Of a stretch of DNA of 64,000 nucleotides, positions 34,246 to 46,186 are shown one piece after another (the stretch's first letter is position 1; each line of letters begins with the position of its first letter). The notes under the pieces are model-generated. The model saw only the letters and a list, made by a program, of their open reading frames with translations, was not told the DNA's origin and did not search any database. The stretch lies in NCBI RefSeq assembly GCF_027887165.1, contig NC_077235.1, forward strand, positions 17,990,383 to 18,054,382. The letters are read 5' to 3'. The stretch comes from Monodelphis domestica (Eukaryota > Chordata > Mammalia > Didelphimorphia > Didelphidae). The translations under genes and the position numbers were made by a program.

Positions 34246-35495
34246 AGATTTTATTAATTTTGCTCGTTGTTTTAGTTAGGTTTTTTTTTTTAGTGGATTC
34301 TCTAGTCTTCTCTAAATAAACCTTCATATCATCTGTAAAGAGTGATGGTTTTATTTCCTCATTGCCCATTTTTATTGTTTCAATTTCTTTTTCTTGTCTC
34401 ATTATAGCTATAATTTCTTGTATGATGTTGAATAATAGTGATGATTCAAATTTATCCCTGTTATAGATAATCTTTGGTTGTGATTTTAGACATAGACAAC
34501 ATTGCTTTAAGAAAGGCCCCATTGATCTTTATGTTCTCTAGTGTTTTTTAAAATAGGAATGGGTCTTGTACCTTTCAAAGGCTTTTTCTGCATTGAATGA
34601 GATATGATTTTTGTTATTATTGATAATCAATCAGGCTAACAGTTTTCTTAATATTTAACAAGCCTTCAATTCTTGGTATTAATCTCCAAGCACTCATAGC
34701 ATATGCTCATTGTGATATATAGATAATTTCCAATAAAATGCCCAACAACTTTCAAGGCACTCATTCTCAGATCTATCTATATATGCAATCTCCTTGTTAG
34801 TATTTTATTTAAAATTTTGACATCAATATCCATTAGGGAGATTGGTCTATAGTCTTCCTTCTCTGTTTTTGCTCTTCCTAGTTTAGTTATTAGCACTATA
34901 TTTGTGTAAAAAAAAGGAATTTGGTAGGATTACTTCTTTACCTACTTTTTTTTCCCAAATGACTACATTGGGATTAATTCTTATTTAAGTTTTTGGTAGA
35001 ATTCACTTTTGAATCTATCTGGTCCTGGGGATTTTTGTCTTAGGGAGTCCATTGATGGCTTATTCAATTTCTTTTTCCAATAAAGGGTTATTAAAGGATT
35101 CAGTTACCTCTTCTGTTAATCTAAGCACTGAATTTTTTTTATAGATATTCATCTATTTCATTTAGGTTAACAGTTTTATTGGCATATAATTAGGCAAAAT
35201 AACTTGTTATAATTGCTTTAATATCATCTTCAATGGTGGTACTTTTTGTTTTTTATGTGAGTAATTGTATATCAAATTAACCGATGATTTAGCTGTTTTT
35301 TTATTTCTTCATAAAACTAGCTCTTAGTTTCATTTATTAATTTTTAAAATGCTTAGTTTTATTAATCTATATTTTGATATTTAGGATCTCCATTGTGACC
35401 TTTAATTGGGTTGTCTTTCGAGTTTTCTTTTAAATGCATGCCCAATTCATTGATCTACTCTTTTTCTCCTCTATTGATATAAGTATTTAGAGATA
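34246..35495 (-). mobile_element. L1 ORF2 reverse-transcriptase fragment, antisense
   Basis: On the minus strand, 34522-34230 encodes a piece with LLFNIIQEIIA, RQEKEIETIKMG and SLFTDDMKVYLE. The last contains the L1 F-x-DD catalytic box, here FTDD instead of the usual FADD. Upstream on that strand (to 35495) the text matches L1 ORF2 in many broken frames, for example NELGMHLKENSKDNPIKG near 35440. Both ends are truncated. No tail or target duplication seen. Confidence 0.85.
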
Positions 35496-36165
35496 TAATA
35501 TTTTGCAATTCTGTTTTCGGAGCTGTTTCTGGGAGTTTGGAAGTTTTGGGTACTTCCAAAGTGGTTTGGTTTTGGGAGAGGTGTGTAGTCACTGCTTTCT
35601 TGGTCTAAAGTTTGGTCCTTACCCAAGAAAGACCCTTTGTCTCTTGGGATTGCAATTGATACTTCTCCTCAGGGCCTCTTTTCTCTTAGGCCTGGAAATG
35701 ATCTTGTTCCTTAATGTCCCTGATCCCTTGGGGCCAGAGGGGCACTGTACTCACTCTTGAATGAAAGTGTTTCTCTCTGCCCCTGAACTATTATCCAGAA
35801 GTGGGTACAGGCAATGGAGTTGCCAAACAGCGTCTGGTCCTGTATCCAGTGCTAGAATACGGCTATCCAGGAATATTTTTCTGACAAGTTTCCAGGTCTC
35901 TTTACTATCTCTGACTTGGGAGCTTTCAAAGCTGCTACTGCTAATTCGGGCACCACCACTTAATCGTATAAATGATGTTTCTTTCGGGTGGGCTCCAACC
36001 TCTTCCCCGTGTGGCATAGATCTCTCCAACCTCCTATACGTTTGTCTTGGGCTGGAAGGATGTCATACTCTGACCTTTAGTTGGTTCTGCTGCTCCAGAA
36101 TTTGATCTGAGGCATTCTATCAAAGTAGTTTGGAGGGAAAGCGATCTTGGTTTCTCCCTCAGAAA
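35496..36165. other. Unassigned, possibly L1 5' or LTR-derived
   Basis: Moderately GC-richer than the L1 next to it. Open frames of 85-114 codons on both strands show no motif. It could be the 5' part of the adjacent antisense L1 after a deletion, or an LTR. Confidence 0.3.
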
Positions 36166-36480
36166 TCCTCTTCTCTCAAATTCCCGCAACTTCTACCCTA
36201 ATCCAGCTCCTCACTACATCTCATCTAGACAATTACAATAACCTCTTCACTATTTTCCCTGCTTTCTAGTCTCTCTTATCTCCATCTTCTTTATAGCTCA
36301 AGAATTAATATTTGTAAAGTGGAATTCTAACCACATCAGCTCTCTAATCAATACTATTCAATGGCTCTGTATTGCTTCTAGTATAGAAACTTCTCTGTGT
36401 GGCATTTAGACCTCTTTGCAATAGTCCTCCAATCTACCTTTCCAGGGTCAGTTCAAATTTCTCTAATTCTTGCACTCCAG
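36166..36480 (+). mobile_element. L2 LINE fragment, sense
   Basis: CATCTCATCTAGACAATTAC, AATAACCTCTTCACTATTTT, CAATGGCTCTGTATTGCTTC are diverged L2 words in the correct order. Confidence 0.65.
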
Positions 36481-36483
36481 ATA

Positions 36484-36575
36484 TGGTATTATGCTAGACA
36501 TTAGGGAAAAGCCAAATAAAAATGGTATAGTCCTTGCCCCTAAAGAGATTATAGTCTCCAAGGCAGATGGAAAGA
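36484..36575 (-). mobile_element. L2 3' end scrap, antisense
   Basis: GGTATTATGCTAGACATTAG, CAGAT-flanked ATTATAGTCTCCAAGG resembles the complement of the L2 terminus. It is head-on to the preceding sense L2. Confidence 0.5.
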
Positions 36576-36663
36576 GACATACTATTCAGTGAAGAAAAGA
36601 CTTATTCTTCAACACTTCTTTCCATTAAAACCCCCACAACAACTTTCAAGACACTTCTTCTCA

Positions 36664-37034
<371 letters not shown>

Positions 37035-37037
37035 AAC

Positions 37038-37140
37038 CATAAGTTATATCATAACTTATGATAAGTTATATATATCATATATATGTTATATCATAAGGTT
37101 ATATCATGACCTTATATCATATAAGGGTTATATCATAAGG
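37038..37140. repeat. AT-rich inverted-repeat cluster
   Basis: CATAAGTTAT (37038-37047) is the exact reverse complement of ATAACTTATG (37051-37060), with a 3-nt loop. Further ATAAGGTTATATCATGACCTTAT and CTTATATCATATAAG palindromes follow. Cruciform-capable. Confidence 0.9.
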
Positions 37141-39101
37141 AAATATCAGATGAGAAATGCAGATTAGGTCATCTGGCAAGAGTGAGGGATAAAAGAAGCT
37201 TAGTCCAAGTATTCCAGTAGTCCCTAGGAAGTGTAAAAAGGTCTAATGGGAGGCCTTCTAACACAATGGGAGAATCTCCCGCAGAAGTACGATGGAAGAA
37301 CTGTTCAGAGTGAAAAGATATGGGTAGGTCCCAGACCCATTAGAACATGCACTTGAAGTTCATCCTTTGATTTTCCCTCCCTGTGGGCTTACTAATCTTC
37401 ATGAAACCTACAAAAAAAATCAAATCTGCTTTTAAACAACAAGTTCAATTCTCCTTCCTCTTTTGATAGAAAAAAAATAATCAAAACAGGCTCACACGAA
37501 GAACAGTAGAATTGCTTGTGTTACTATAATAATACATGTTAGTTTCTAGAAGATATTCTCCGAATATAACCTAGAAACACAGTTTTCCTGCTATATTCTT
37601 AGTTAAATCGAAATTTCTGATCCTTCTTCTGTGAGAAAGGAATAAGAATTGCTTTTAAGAAAAGATGTAAATGTACATAAGGTGTTGCTTATGAAAAAAA
37701 AATCAATGCTAAGATATTCCCAAGACCCAAGGCTTTTCTACAATGCAGAAGCAGAAATCGGACCTGGTTTCAGCACAGCTGGTAGTTACCAATAACTGAC
37801 ATGCACACCGATTCCCAAACCTGACAGTATGTCTGTAACATTTTGCCATCAGATGGAATATTGAAGAAAGGCTGAATGAGAATAGCATTATATTATTCAT
37901 GAACTAGATAATTTCTGGAATGTGACGCCTTCTGATATTACAATATTATGATCAATGCAATGATTCCCAATACATTCATCAGGAATCCTATATTCTACTT
38001 GTTAGGTCAATGTGGCACGAATGACCCAATGAAGGGACTCTTGGGTCTTGATGTCTTGATGTGGAAATGACCTATAATAAAATGTGCAGGAGTCTCGAAA
38101 TCTCCTTCAATGACTCCTAAGGAAGCAAGCAGGGCACCAATCTTGGACAGATTGACTGGGGGTGGTTTCTGAAAATGATTTTACTAGAATTCCACACATT
38201 TCTTTGTGGCTTTTCTTTCATTCATGATCGAGGGTGGGGTGGAGAAGAACTGAAGAGATAGCCCCTTCCAGGTAAAGCATTGGTTATGTGGAATGCCTGG
38301 GCTATAATCATGCAGGTTAATAAAGCTAGTCTTAGCAAGATGGAGACGAATTACAATTAGATCACAAAAGAAGGTTTACCAATCACATAGTGGCATGATG
38401 AGCAGAAATTTCATTTGGGGTCCCGTATAGATAGTTTTCACATAGAAGAAAGATTTGACTTTTAAAAGTCCAAAGGACAAAAGATTTTGGCTACCTTTGA
38501 GAGTCCCTTGGGAGAGTCATATTTGCAGCCTCGACCATTGGATTTACTGAAGGCCAAAGCTTGAAAACATAAGAGAAGGGTTTGAGGCTGCTTTTCAGCT
38601 TGCAAAAAGCTGATGCTTACAGGGTGTCTGATAGGATGAACACTCGTCTTTCGGAGGATGAGGGAAAGAGCTTTTTGGTCCAAGGCCATAGACTCCATAA
38701 AAGCTTATAGAGTTATTAATGGCCGGCTAGTGTAACTGATGCCTTTCATCCAATAATCCTTGCCTTTTTGTGCTAACGAAGTGGGCTGGATAATCATTAC
38801 TGCTCCTAGACTGAGCAGAAAACCCATACTTATTCATAGGCAAAACTGGGACACAGCTGTGTGTGCAGGAAATCATTGGGCTAACAAGTTGTGCATCACT
38901 CTTGAACACATTCTTTTCACTTCAGTAGTCTGGAGAGGGTTTACAGTACCAGCTCTGAATCCCTACATTAGCCTTCCATCTGAGCAGAATGTTATAAGCC
39001 CTTAAAAATCAATATTGTGACAATTATCTAAATTTCCCTTTACATTCAAGAGGCCACTGTTACGTTGCTTATAAGAAAATCCCTCCCTAAAAGAACACAC
39101 A
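37141..39101. other. 2-kb stretch without recognised repeats
   Basis: No gene, SINE or LINE that I can identify. Unusual for this window and therefore a candidate for conserved noncoding sequence, but no direct evidence. Confidence 0.35.
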
Positions 39102-39103
39102 TA

Positions 39104-39438
39104 CAGTTATCCCTTCTATGTTGCGGTTTTTTTCTATTGCGGTTTAAATGGATATCTTAAGTTGGAATAAGAAATTAAGTGGGAATTCTGGAGGGAGTTT
39201 TGCAGAAGCCACAGATGATATGTGAAGGCCAGCAAAGAACCCAGAAAAAAAGTTTAGAGCCTCAGAAATGCATACTTAACCTAAAATGTATAATAAGGTA
39301 CTTTAAACACCCCATAAAAGAAAAAAAAAATTCAAACTTCTTTTCTGGTGTGAAAGGAGGGGCAAAAATTTTGACATGGATTTTCAAGTTGATGAGAGTG
39401 CTATGCCCCTGACCCCTGTGATGTGGAAGGGATGACTG
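39104..39438. mobile_element. TcMar-type MITE with terminal inverted repeats
   Basis: 335-bp element starting CAGTTATCCCTTC and ending with the complement of CAGTCATCCCTTC (one mismatch in 13), flanked by TA dinucleotides at 39102-39103 and 39439-39440. TA target duplication and CAGT ends fit the Tc1/mariner superfamily, Tigger-like. No transposase frame. Confidence 0.78.
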
Positions 39439-39719
39439 TATTTACAGCCATGCATTGATATTAAACAATATTTTGAGTCCATTTACCAGAAAAATATTTC
39501 CCATCAAGTATTCTGTTTGAAAAATTCAACTTGAACAGCATAAAGTTAGATCTCTAGCATGTGTGTGAGCAGTTTACACACTAAGCCATTAGCAAATTTC
39601 AATCAGATGCAAGGACTTCATTAGAAAAACATAGGGAAAAATGATAGAGACTAGACTTGTGATTTCATTGGCATAGGGAACTTCTAAGAGAAGAAACTAC
39701 CTCTACAAATCAGCGCCTT
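39439..39719. other. No recognised feature
   Basis: Short unassigned spacer. Confidence 0.3.
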
Positions 39720-39850
39720 GTCTGCAATTTATATTCTTAGAGAAATGCTGAGAGAACTGAGAAGTTAGGTGAATTCCTCATGGTCATAGAGCCAGTACCT
39801 GTCAGAGATGGAACTTGAACCCAGGCCTTCCTGGATTAGAGGTTATCTAT
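39720..39850 (-). mobile_element. MIR fragment, antisense
   Basis: CATGGTCATAGAGCCAGTAC, CTGTCAGAGATGGAACTTGA, ACCCAGGCCTTCCTGG is an antisense MIR core and B-box region. Confidence 0.75.
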
Positions 39851-39856
39851 GCATTG

Positions 39857-40098
39857 GGGACAGCGAGATGGCACAGTGGATAGAGTGCCAGGCCCAGAGT
39901 AAGGAAGACTTCTTTTTTTGAGTTCAAATTTGACCTCAGACACTTGTGACACTGGGCAAATCTGTTTGCCTCAGTTTCCTTATCTGTGAAATGAGCTAGA
40001 GAAGGAAATGGCAAATCACTCCAGTATCTCTGCCAAGAAAACCCCAAATAGGGTCACATAAAGTTTCAAAATGACAGAAAAAGATTGAGCAACAACAA
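39857..40098 (+). mobile_element. tRNA-derived CORE-SINE, long form
   Basis: GGGACAGCGAGATGGCACAG, TGGATAGAGTGCCAGGCCCA, GTTTGCCTCAGTTTCCTTAT, GGAAATGGCAAATCACTCCA, AAGAAAACCCCAAATAGGGT and a GAGCAACAACAAA tail. A T8 run replaces part of the region before the B box. Confidence 0.9.
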
Positions 40099-41439
40099 AC
40101 TCTATCCTCTACAGGCATGCATGTTTTTTATCTATACATACATATATACATAAAAAGTATACATGTATATGTTTAAATTAGGAATCCATTATCATCAACT
40201 GGACAAATGTATAGTCAATTACTTGTTTAACCAAGAACCAACAGGCTGGTATTTCCTTTGGCTTAAATGCAACCTCTAAAAATTGACTGTACATGTAAAT
40301 CTTTGATTTTGGATTATGATGAAAAAATGGTTTAAAAAGTATTATGGTTAAAAAAGATAAAACATTTAAAAGCTCTGAAGGTTTACTGGTTGGTTCTTAT
40401 ATATCAACTTATCAACTAATACTATAAATAAAGGTATAGGAAGAATGAAATGAGAATCACTTCATTATTCTAATTTATTTTAGAAATGCAATTAAAATAG
40501 AATTAGTACACTTAAATATATGAAACGAAGATTGGTGTTGAATTTCATGGAACTTAAGTCATAAGTTACTGAAGGGTTCCTTCATTAAAGTCCTCCGCTT
40601 TCTCATTATGGAATGTAGGTGACCCTGGAGTCCTGAAGTCTAGACCTACCGAGTAAAAGCTCCGAATAGGACCTAAACTGAACTGTCAGGGTCTGACATA
40701 CTCCATCTGTGTTTCTTGAGGCCCAACTTAAATAAGTTTGGAGAAGTTTATCACTGGAACCTGGCTACTAGATGACTATCTATCAAAAACTAAGTCATGG
40801 ATGGGTTTTGACTTTTGAGTTCTTGGTCTCTTCACACCATCTGCCCACATCGGCTACGGTACCAACAAGAAGAGATAGTTTTCCAGGAAAATTTCTTATT
40901 GGAGAATTAGTTTGAAAGAGTTTGAGGCACAGTTGAGGGAGCACAGATACACATTCCAGATGTAACATCCACAGAAACACTCATTCAATGGAGAATGCAG
41001 GTTCAAAGAGCAGAAAAGAAAGCTGGCTATAAATTCAAGAGTCAAACTGTGCAGGGAAGCAGACCCTGAGTGCCCAGCTAAGCTAACTGTTTGCCAGAAA
41101 CACTGTGTTCAAGACTCCACTCAAAGAGAAAGTACATCAGTCCAGAACTGTGAGAGTTTTCTGGACTACAAGCGCCGCCTGTATATGTGGCTCACTTACA
41201 CTTGACTCTTAGTCTGGGCCCACTTTTCACATAAATGCTACATGAGAGAATGAGTCCCAGGCTTTTTTGGGAAAGGGTAGAGAAATATTTTATAGCCACT
41301 GCTTTTTCATACCATCTTAGTAAACGTAGGAGTAAAAATAGTAACAATAGGAGTAAATATAGAGAAGTAAAATAAAAATGTATGGGATTAAAAATAGTAA
41401 AAATAGGAGTTAGCTATGCAATATCGTTCACTGATCAGC
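40099..41439. other. No recognised feature
   Basis: AT-rich. No gene or repeat family identified apart from a short TATACATA run near 40130-40170. Confidence 0.35.
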
Positions 41440-41800
41440 TGCAAATGACTTAACTATTCTGAATATACAAAGACTAATGACAATTCTGAAAGACATACGA
41501 TGAAAAATGCTATTCCTCCTTCAGAGAAAGAACCGATGGAATCTGAATGTAGGTCAAAGCATACCGTTTTTGTCCTCGTTTTTTTCTTGTTTTTTTTTTT
41601 GTTTTCTTTCACAAAATGACAAATAAGGAAATATGTTTTGCATGACTGCACATGTATGACCTTTAACAAATTGCTTCTTTCTCAGTGAAGAGGGAGGGTG
41701 GAATGGGATAGTAGGAGAGAATTTGGAATTGTAAACATTTTTTTAAAATGAAGGTAAAAATTATTACATTATTTTAAAAAATAAATACTTTAAATTAAAA
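41440..41800 (+). mobile_element. L1-type 3' UTR and tail, second subfamily
   Basis: GAAAAATGCTATTCCTCCTT, CAGAGAAAGAACCGATGGAA, GGAAATATGTTTTGCATGAC, TGCACATGTATGACC, GAGAGAATTTGGAATTGTAA, ending in an A-rich tail. This 3' UTR differs from the copies at 7400 and 31790, so at least two L1 lineages are represented. Confidence 0.75.
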
Positions 41801-43520
41801 AGAGAAAAACGTTAGCTATGTCTACTGGTTGAATGTTAATGGACAGCATAATAGAGGTTCAAGAACTCTTATGTTAGGACTGGGTATGAGATAGCCCGTG
41901 AAACTCAAAGATAGTTTCCCTCCTGGGGACTCCACATGCAAATCTACTAGAGCCAAGTTATAAGAGTATCCTAGGGGAGGCCCTGTACCTGGGGACTTCA
42001 GTCCTTCTAAAACCTATCTTCATGGATCTCTGTTATTTACCATTTTCTCCCACTGGCTGATCCCATTGTGGTATATAAATAGGAAGAGAGAAACAATGGC
42101 TACCACCATCTTTAGTCATGTAAAGAACATGGGCAAAGAGGAAAAGAAGTTATTCTTCTGTTGAGACTTACTCCTTGACATGGTCCTGTTTTATTTGAAA
42201 AAATCAGGAGGTACCCAGATACTGCTGTTCAGAACCAAGCTCTGTATTATTTTTGTACTAGGATTTCTAAGTGTAGGAGAACATGAATAAATACATAATG
42301 TAATTCTAGTTTACCCTTGTCTCCAAAAAGAATTTGATTTCCACATAATTTGGGGAGAGATTGTAAATGTCTTTTTGTCTTGAAAATCTATTTTATCCCA
42401 TTCTGAAGTGGGTGAACTACTGAAGGGACGGGAAAAGCTAAAGGGAGACATGGATAGTTAGGGAACACTTAGGCCTCTCTGTTGGACTGAATGAATATTT
42501 TTGAGATGCAATTTTCATTTAAATTCTCATTTACTTTCACTCTATCACTCCTTAGGACTTAGATCCACTATCCAAGTATTTTAACAAACAGAAACAAAAC
42601 AAAGGAAACCCAAAGATCCAATTCTACCTCCTAGTGCCAGTGAACCATTTGCCTCTGAGAGAGAAATAAAATTTTCATTTGGAAAAAAAAGGCTACCGTG
42701 TCTGGATTTTATGTGTTTTAGTGGTCATTCCAAGTAAAAAAGATCATCTATATGCTTCTTTAATAGTATAATTATATTCTTATTTTTCATTGTGCAAAAG
42801 ATAAAAATAATTGTCTGCTTTATTAATATGGAACTCTTGTGTGGACTATAATATTACATAGGGCTTTTCTCTTTCAATTTAACTTTATAGAAATAGCAAT
42901 CAATGTTACAGATGAGTTTTGCATATTATATATTCAATCTGCTACCCACTGTTTTGGAAAGAGAAGTGTTAGAACATTTGTGGAGTGGTAAGGAGGAGAG
43001 GCAATGAATCTGATTCAATCTCTAATGACTTCAACCTTGAAATTCACACCAAAGACAATTTATATTTGAATTACTTGGTACAAGATGCCAAAAGGCAAAT
43101 TATATGTGTCCCCCACATGTATCGGAGAGGAAATGTATTCTGCATTTAAACATGACTCTCTTCATAGTAAATTGAAGAAGTTCTAATAACTCAACTGTAT
43201 AGAGGGACTGACGTTGCAAAAGAAACCTACTAAGTTTTAAGAGAGGATTAAGGGAGGCAGCAGAGAAACAAAAAATGTGACTTCATCCTCCCCCTTCCCC
43301 CCCACACCCTGTAATCTCATTGGTAGAGATCACAGCTCAGTTAGACCTTATTATATGGTAATATTCCTGCCTACCTTGTCCACTAGACCCCCACAGATAT
43401 ACCCTCTGTGGCTAAGGTCTTCCTTTCGATCTTTAACCATTCCATAGGATGTACTGTAAGTATTTGGGTTGTAAATCTTATTCCTTACTCCAGCTAAGTA
43501 ACTAATGCATCTCTTTTTCA
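41801..43520. other. 1.7-kb stretch without recognised repeats
   Basis: Nothing assignable apart from a C-rich spot near 43290. Confidence 0.35.
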
Positions 43521-43536
43521 GATCATGTATTTCCTT

Positions 43537-43742
43537 TTCTTTTTTTAAACTCTTAACTTTCTGTCTTAGAATCAATACTGTGTATTGGTTCCAAGGCAGA
43601 AGAGTGGTAAGGGCTAGGCAATGGGGGTTAAGGGACTTGCCCAGGGTCACACAGCTGGGAAGCGTCTGAGACCCGATTTGAACCCAGGACCTCCCATCTC
43701 TAGACCTGGCTCTCAATCCACTGAGCCGCCCAGTTGCCCCAG
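43537..43742 (-). mobile_element. Mar1-type CORE-SINE, antisense
   Basis: Full-length: tail complement TTTTTTTAAACTCTTAACTT through GGCTAGGCAATGGGGGTTAA, GCCCAGGGTCACACAGCTGG, ATTTGAACCCAGGACCTCCC to GAGCCGCCCAGTTGCCCC. A perfect 16-bp target duplication GATCATGTATTTCCTT is at 43521-43536 and 43743-43758. Confidence 0.96.
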
Positions 43743-43758
43743 GATCATGTATTTCCTT

Positions 43759-44018
43759 AAAGACATATACTCCTAGGAGGAAGGGAATAGAGGGAGTGAG
43801 AAAAGTTGAATCATATAACTTAGAAAAATGTGTGGAAATATGTTAAAAGTATAATTGGTAAAAAAATTTAAGGCAGGTGATATTATTTAGGTTGCTCATA
43901 TATTATCATATAACACATAATTTCCTGATTGTCATGTTGTGAAACAAAAAACATATTGCTTACACTAGAGATAAATTTATAGAGCAAATAAAGTAAAGAA
44001 AGCTATGCTTCAATCTGC

Positions 44019-44049
<31 letters not shown>

Positions 44050-44435
44050 TGACATATACTCCTGAAACCACTTTTTGGTTTATGTCATCAATGCAAATAT
44101 CTGCTTCCTCTATTTGCACTAACCTGTCGATACCTGCCATTTTGATTCTTCAAGCATTGTGGCATTACAAAACTCCTAACTATATAGAATCAATCGGAAG
44201 ACTTGTTCTCTGAAAAGTGGGTTTTATGCCAAGAAACAGTTTAGGATTACTAAAAACACTGCAATTTCTATGTGCAGTCTAGCCTACTCTCTTCTTCTCA
44301 TTCAATAATACCTCCCTCCCCTATTCTGTGAATATAATATACATATATAATATATAATTGTCTATATGATCTATTTATATATCTACATCTATGTAATATA
44401 GATGTGTATATATACAAACATATACGAAATAGATT
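43759..44435. repeat. Simple-repeat-rich interval
   Basis: (CAA)n at 44018-44049 (about 10 units) and an AT-rich TATATA region at about 44325-44425. Otherwise unassigned. Confidence 0.7.
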
Positions 44436-44439
44436 GTGG

Positions 44440-44640
44440 TAGCAGTGCCCAACCTTTTCAAATATGAAAACCCTTTTTTAATATTATAAAAATTCATGGA
44501 TCCTTCATATGAAAGTAGTCATATGGTTAGCATCTTTAGAGAACATATTTAAAATGGCGATCCTGACATCAGAGTATTCACATAGAGCCCTTTGGCTTTA
44601 GGGGGTCCACAGTCCATATCATGGGAACTAGCCATTTAAC
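44440..44640. mobile_element. Possible DNA element, MITE-like
   Basis: GCAGTGCCCAACCTTTTCAA at the left, and TTTAGGGGGTCCACAGTCCA with CATGGGAACTAGCC at the right, resemble eroded inverted termini of hAT-like elements. Family not fixed. Confidence 0.35.
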
Positions 44641-45905
44641 TAAGCTATTAATCCAGCTCCAAATATCGATTATACTTTGGACCAGAGTCAACGTAGTTCC
44701 GTCAAGGACAAAAAGCAAATGGATTAAGTGTGGAGCTTATTAAAGTCAGCAGTTCTTTTTCCCAGTTCTTAGTGTTGGGGTTACGCAGCCCAGGGGAAAG
44801 AGGTAAGATAGAGGCAAGTTTGAGAGTAAGATAAAGACAATTTGCAACTTTCAGTAGAGAAAACTCTCAAAAGGAATACTTCCATGCTTTCACAATTGGC
44901 CTTTGAAAGTATGGAAGAAATTGATAACTAGGAAATAGTGCCTGGGCATGTGACTTACAGGATATTCTACATTAAACAAAGTACTTTGGAAACTGGTTCT
45001 ATGAACCAGAGAATTTTCTATCAATATTCTTCTTCAAAATGATGTTCCTTTATCATTAGTATCTTCTTCCTTCACTTAGGGAAAATGGTCTATTCCCACA
45101 GCTTGTGTCAAAAGCAATTTAGAACACAGAGATTATTTTTTCAGGGCACAATTTTTTTTCTTGTGTTGGGAGAAACAGAAGTAGCTAGTTTCTAATCTTA
45201 GAATTTCTTTTCGTGATTTTAGAAGCGTCACTGGGACAATTTTGTCTTAATATTTCTCTATCCATGCTATTTGTGCTATAGCCAGATGGTGATATTGATC
45301 CACTAGCAGGACGGTGTGTGTTTGGAATTGTTCTCCCAGCAGAGTTAGAAGGATGAGTTGAATCATAGATTTAATCTCCCATTTCGATTCTTTCTTCCTT
45401 GTGGCCCTCCCTTCTTCTTGGGCCCAATAAGACAACTTTGAGAAGAATGGTTGTTCCAGGTTTAGGGATACAGTAAATACCATGGAACAAAGTTAGGTGA
45501 TTAGCTTTTGCAGGAATTGGATCGATCAGCACCATAATCTATCCTCTTGGATTAACCAGATATTAGCATCTGCCTCTATTGTTGGTAATAGTAGATGTCG
45601 CCTAAATCTGCACACAATGAATTTATTAGATAAGCAAAACTGACCAATAAGAACCTGCCAGATTTCTACAAGTCTACAAGGATATTGGATATCCTTACCG
45701 CTTCTAAAAAAAGGAGCCGGAGTTACTTTGGAAATGTATTAAGGACAGGAAAGGAACAGTTAGCATTGTTCTTATAATACCTGCAACTTTATTTTTGTTC
45801 GATTGTACACCTCAGGCTGGACAGATCTGTGCTCGCTAGAAAAACTGACATCAATACAGCCTGCGAGAGTGCAGTGGTCCCTCCACTGCTTTTACTTCTA
45901 TCACT
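44641..45905. other. No recognised feature
   Basis: Unique-looking sequence. The minus open frame 45247-45483 has no family motif. Confidence 0.35.
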
Positions 45906-45971
45906 TATTTTTTAAAACAACTTTTACGAAAATGACCAAATAAAATAATGTCTTAAAAACTAAAAAAAACA

Positions 45972-46170
45972 AACAACTTTTACCTTCTGTGTTAGACTCA
46001 ATATTGATTATCAGTACTAGGACCGAAGAGTAGCAAGGGCTAGACAATTGGGAGTAAGTGACTTGCCCAGGGTCACATAGTTAGGAAGTATCTGAGGTCA
46101 CATTTGAACCCAGATCCTTCTGACTCCAGGCTTGGCACTGGATCCATTGAGCTGCCTAGTAGCTGCCCCT
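45972..46170 (-). mobile_element. CORE-SINE, antisense, with extended 3' tail
   Basis: CTTTTACCTTCTGTGTTAGA, GGGCTAGACAATTGGGAGTA, GCCCAGGGTCACATAGTTAG, TTTGAACCCAGATCC, GAGCTGCCTAGTAGCTGCCC. A 12-bp direct repeat CTTTTACTTCTA at 45889-45900 and 46175-46186 suggests the inserted unit includes about 65 bp more beyond the usual SINE tail. Confidence 0.82.
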
Positions 46171-46186
46171 ATTTCTTTTACTTCTA

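Noticed and set aside
43351-43716. 121-codon minus-strand frame
   Set aside because: Its first half is translated SINE, and the rest has no motif.
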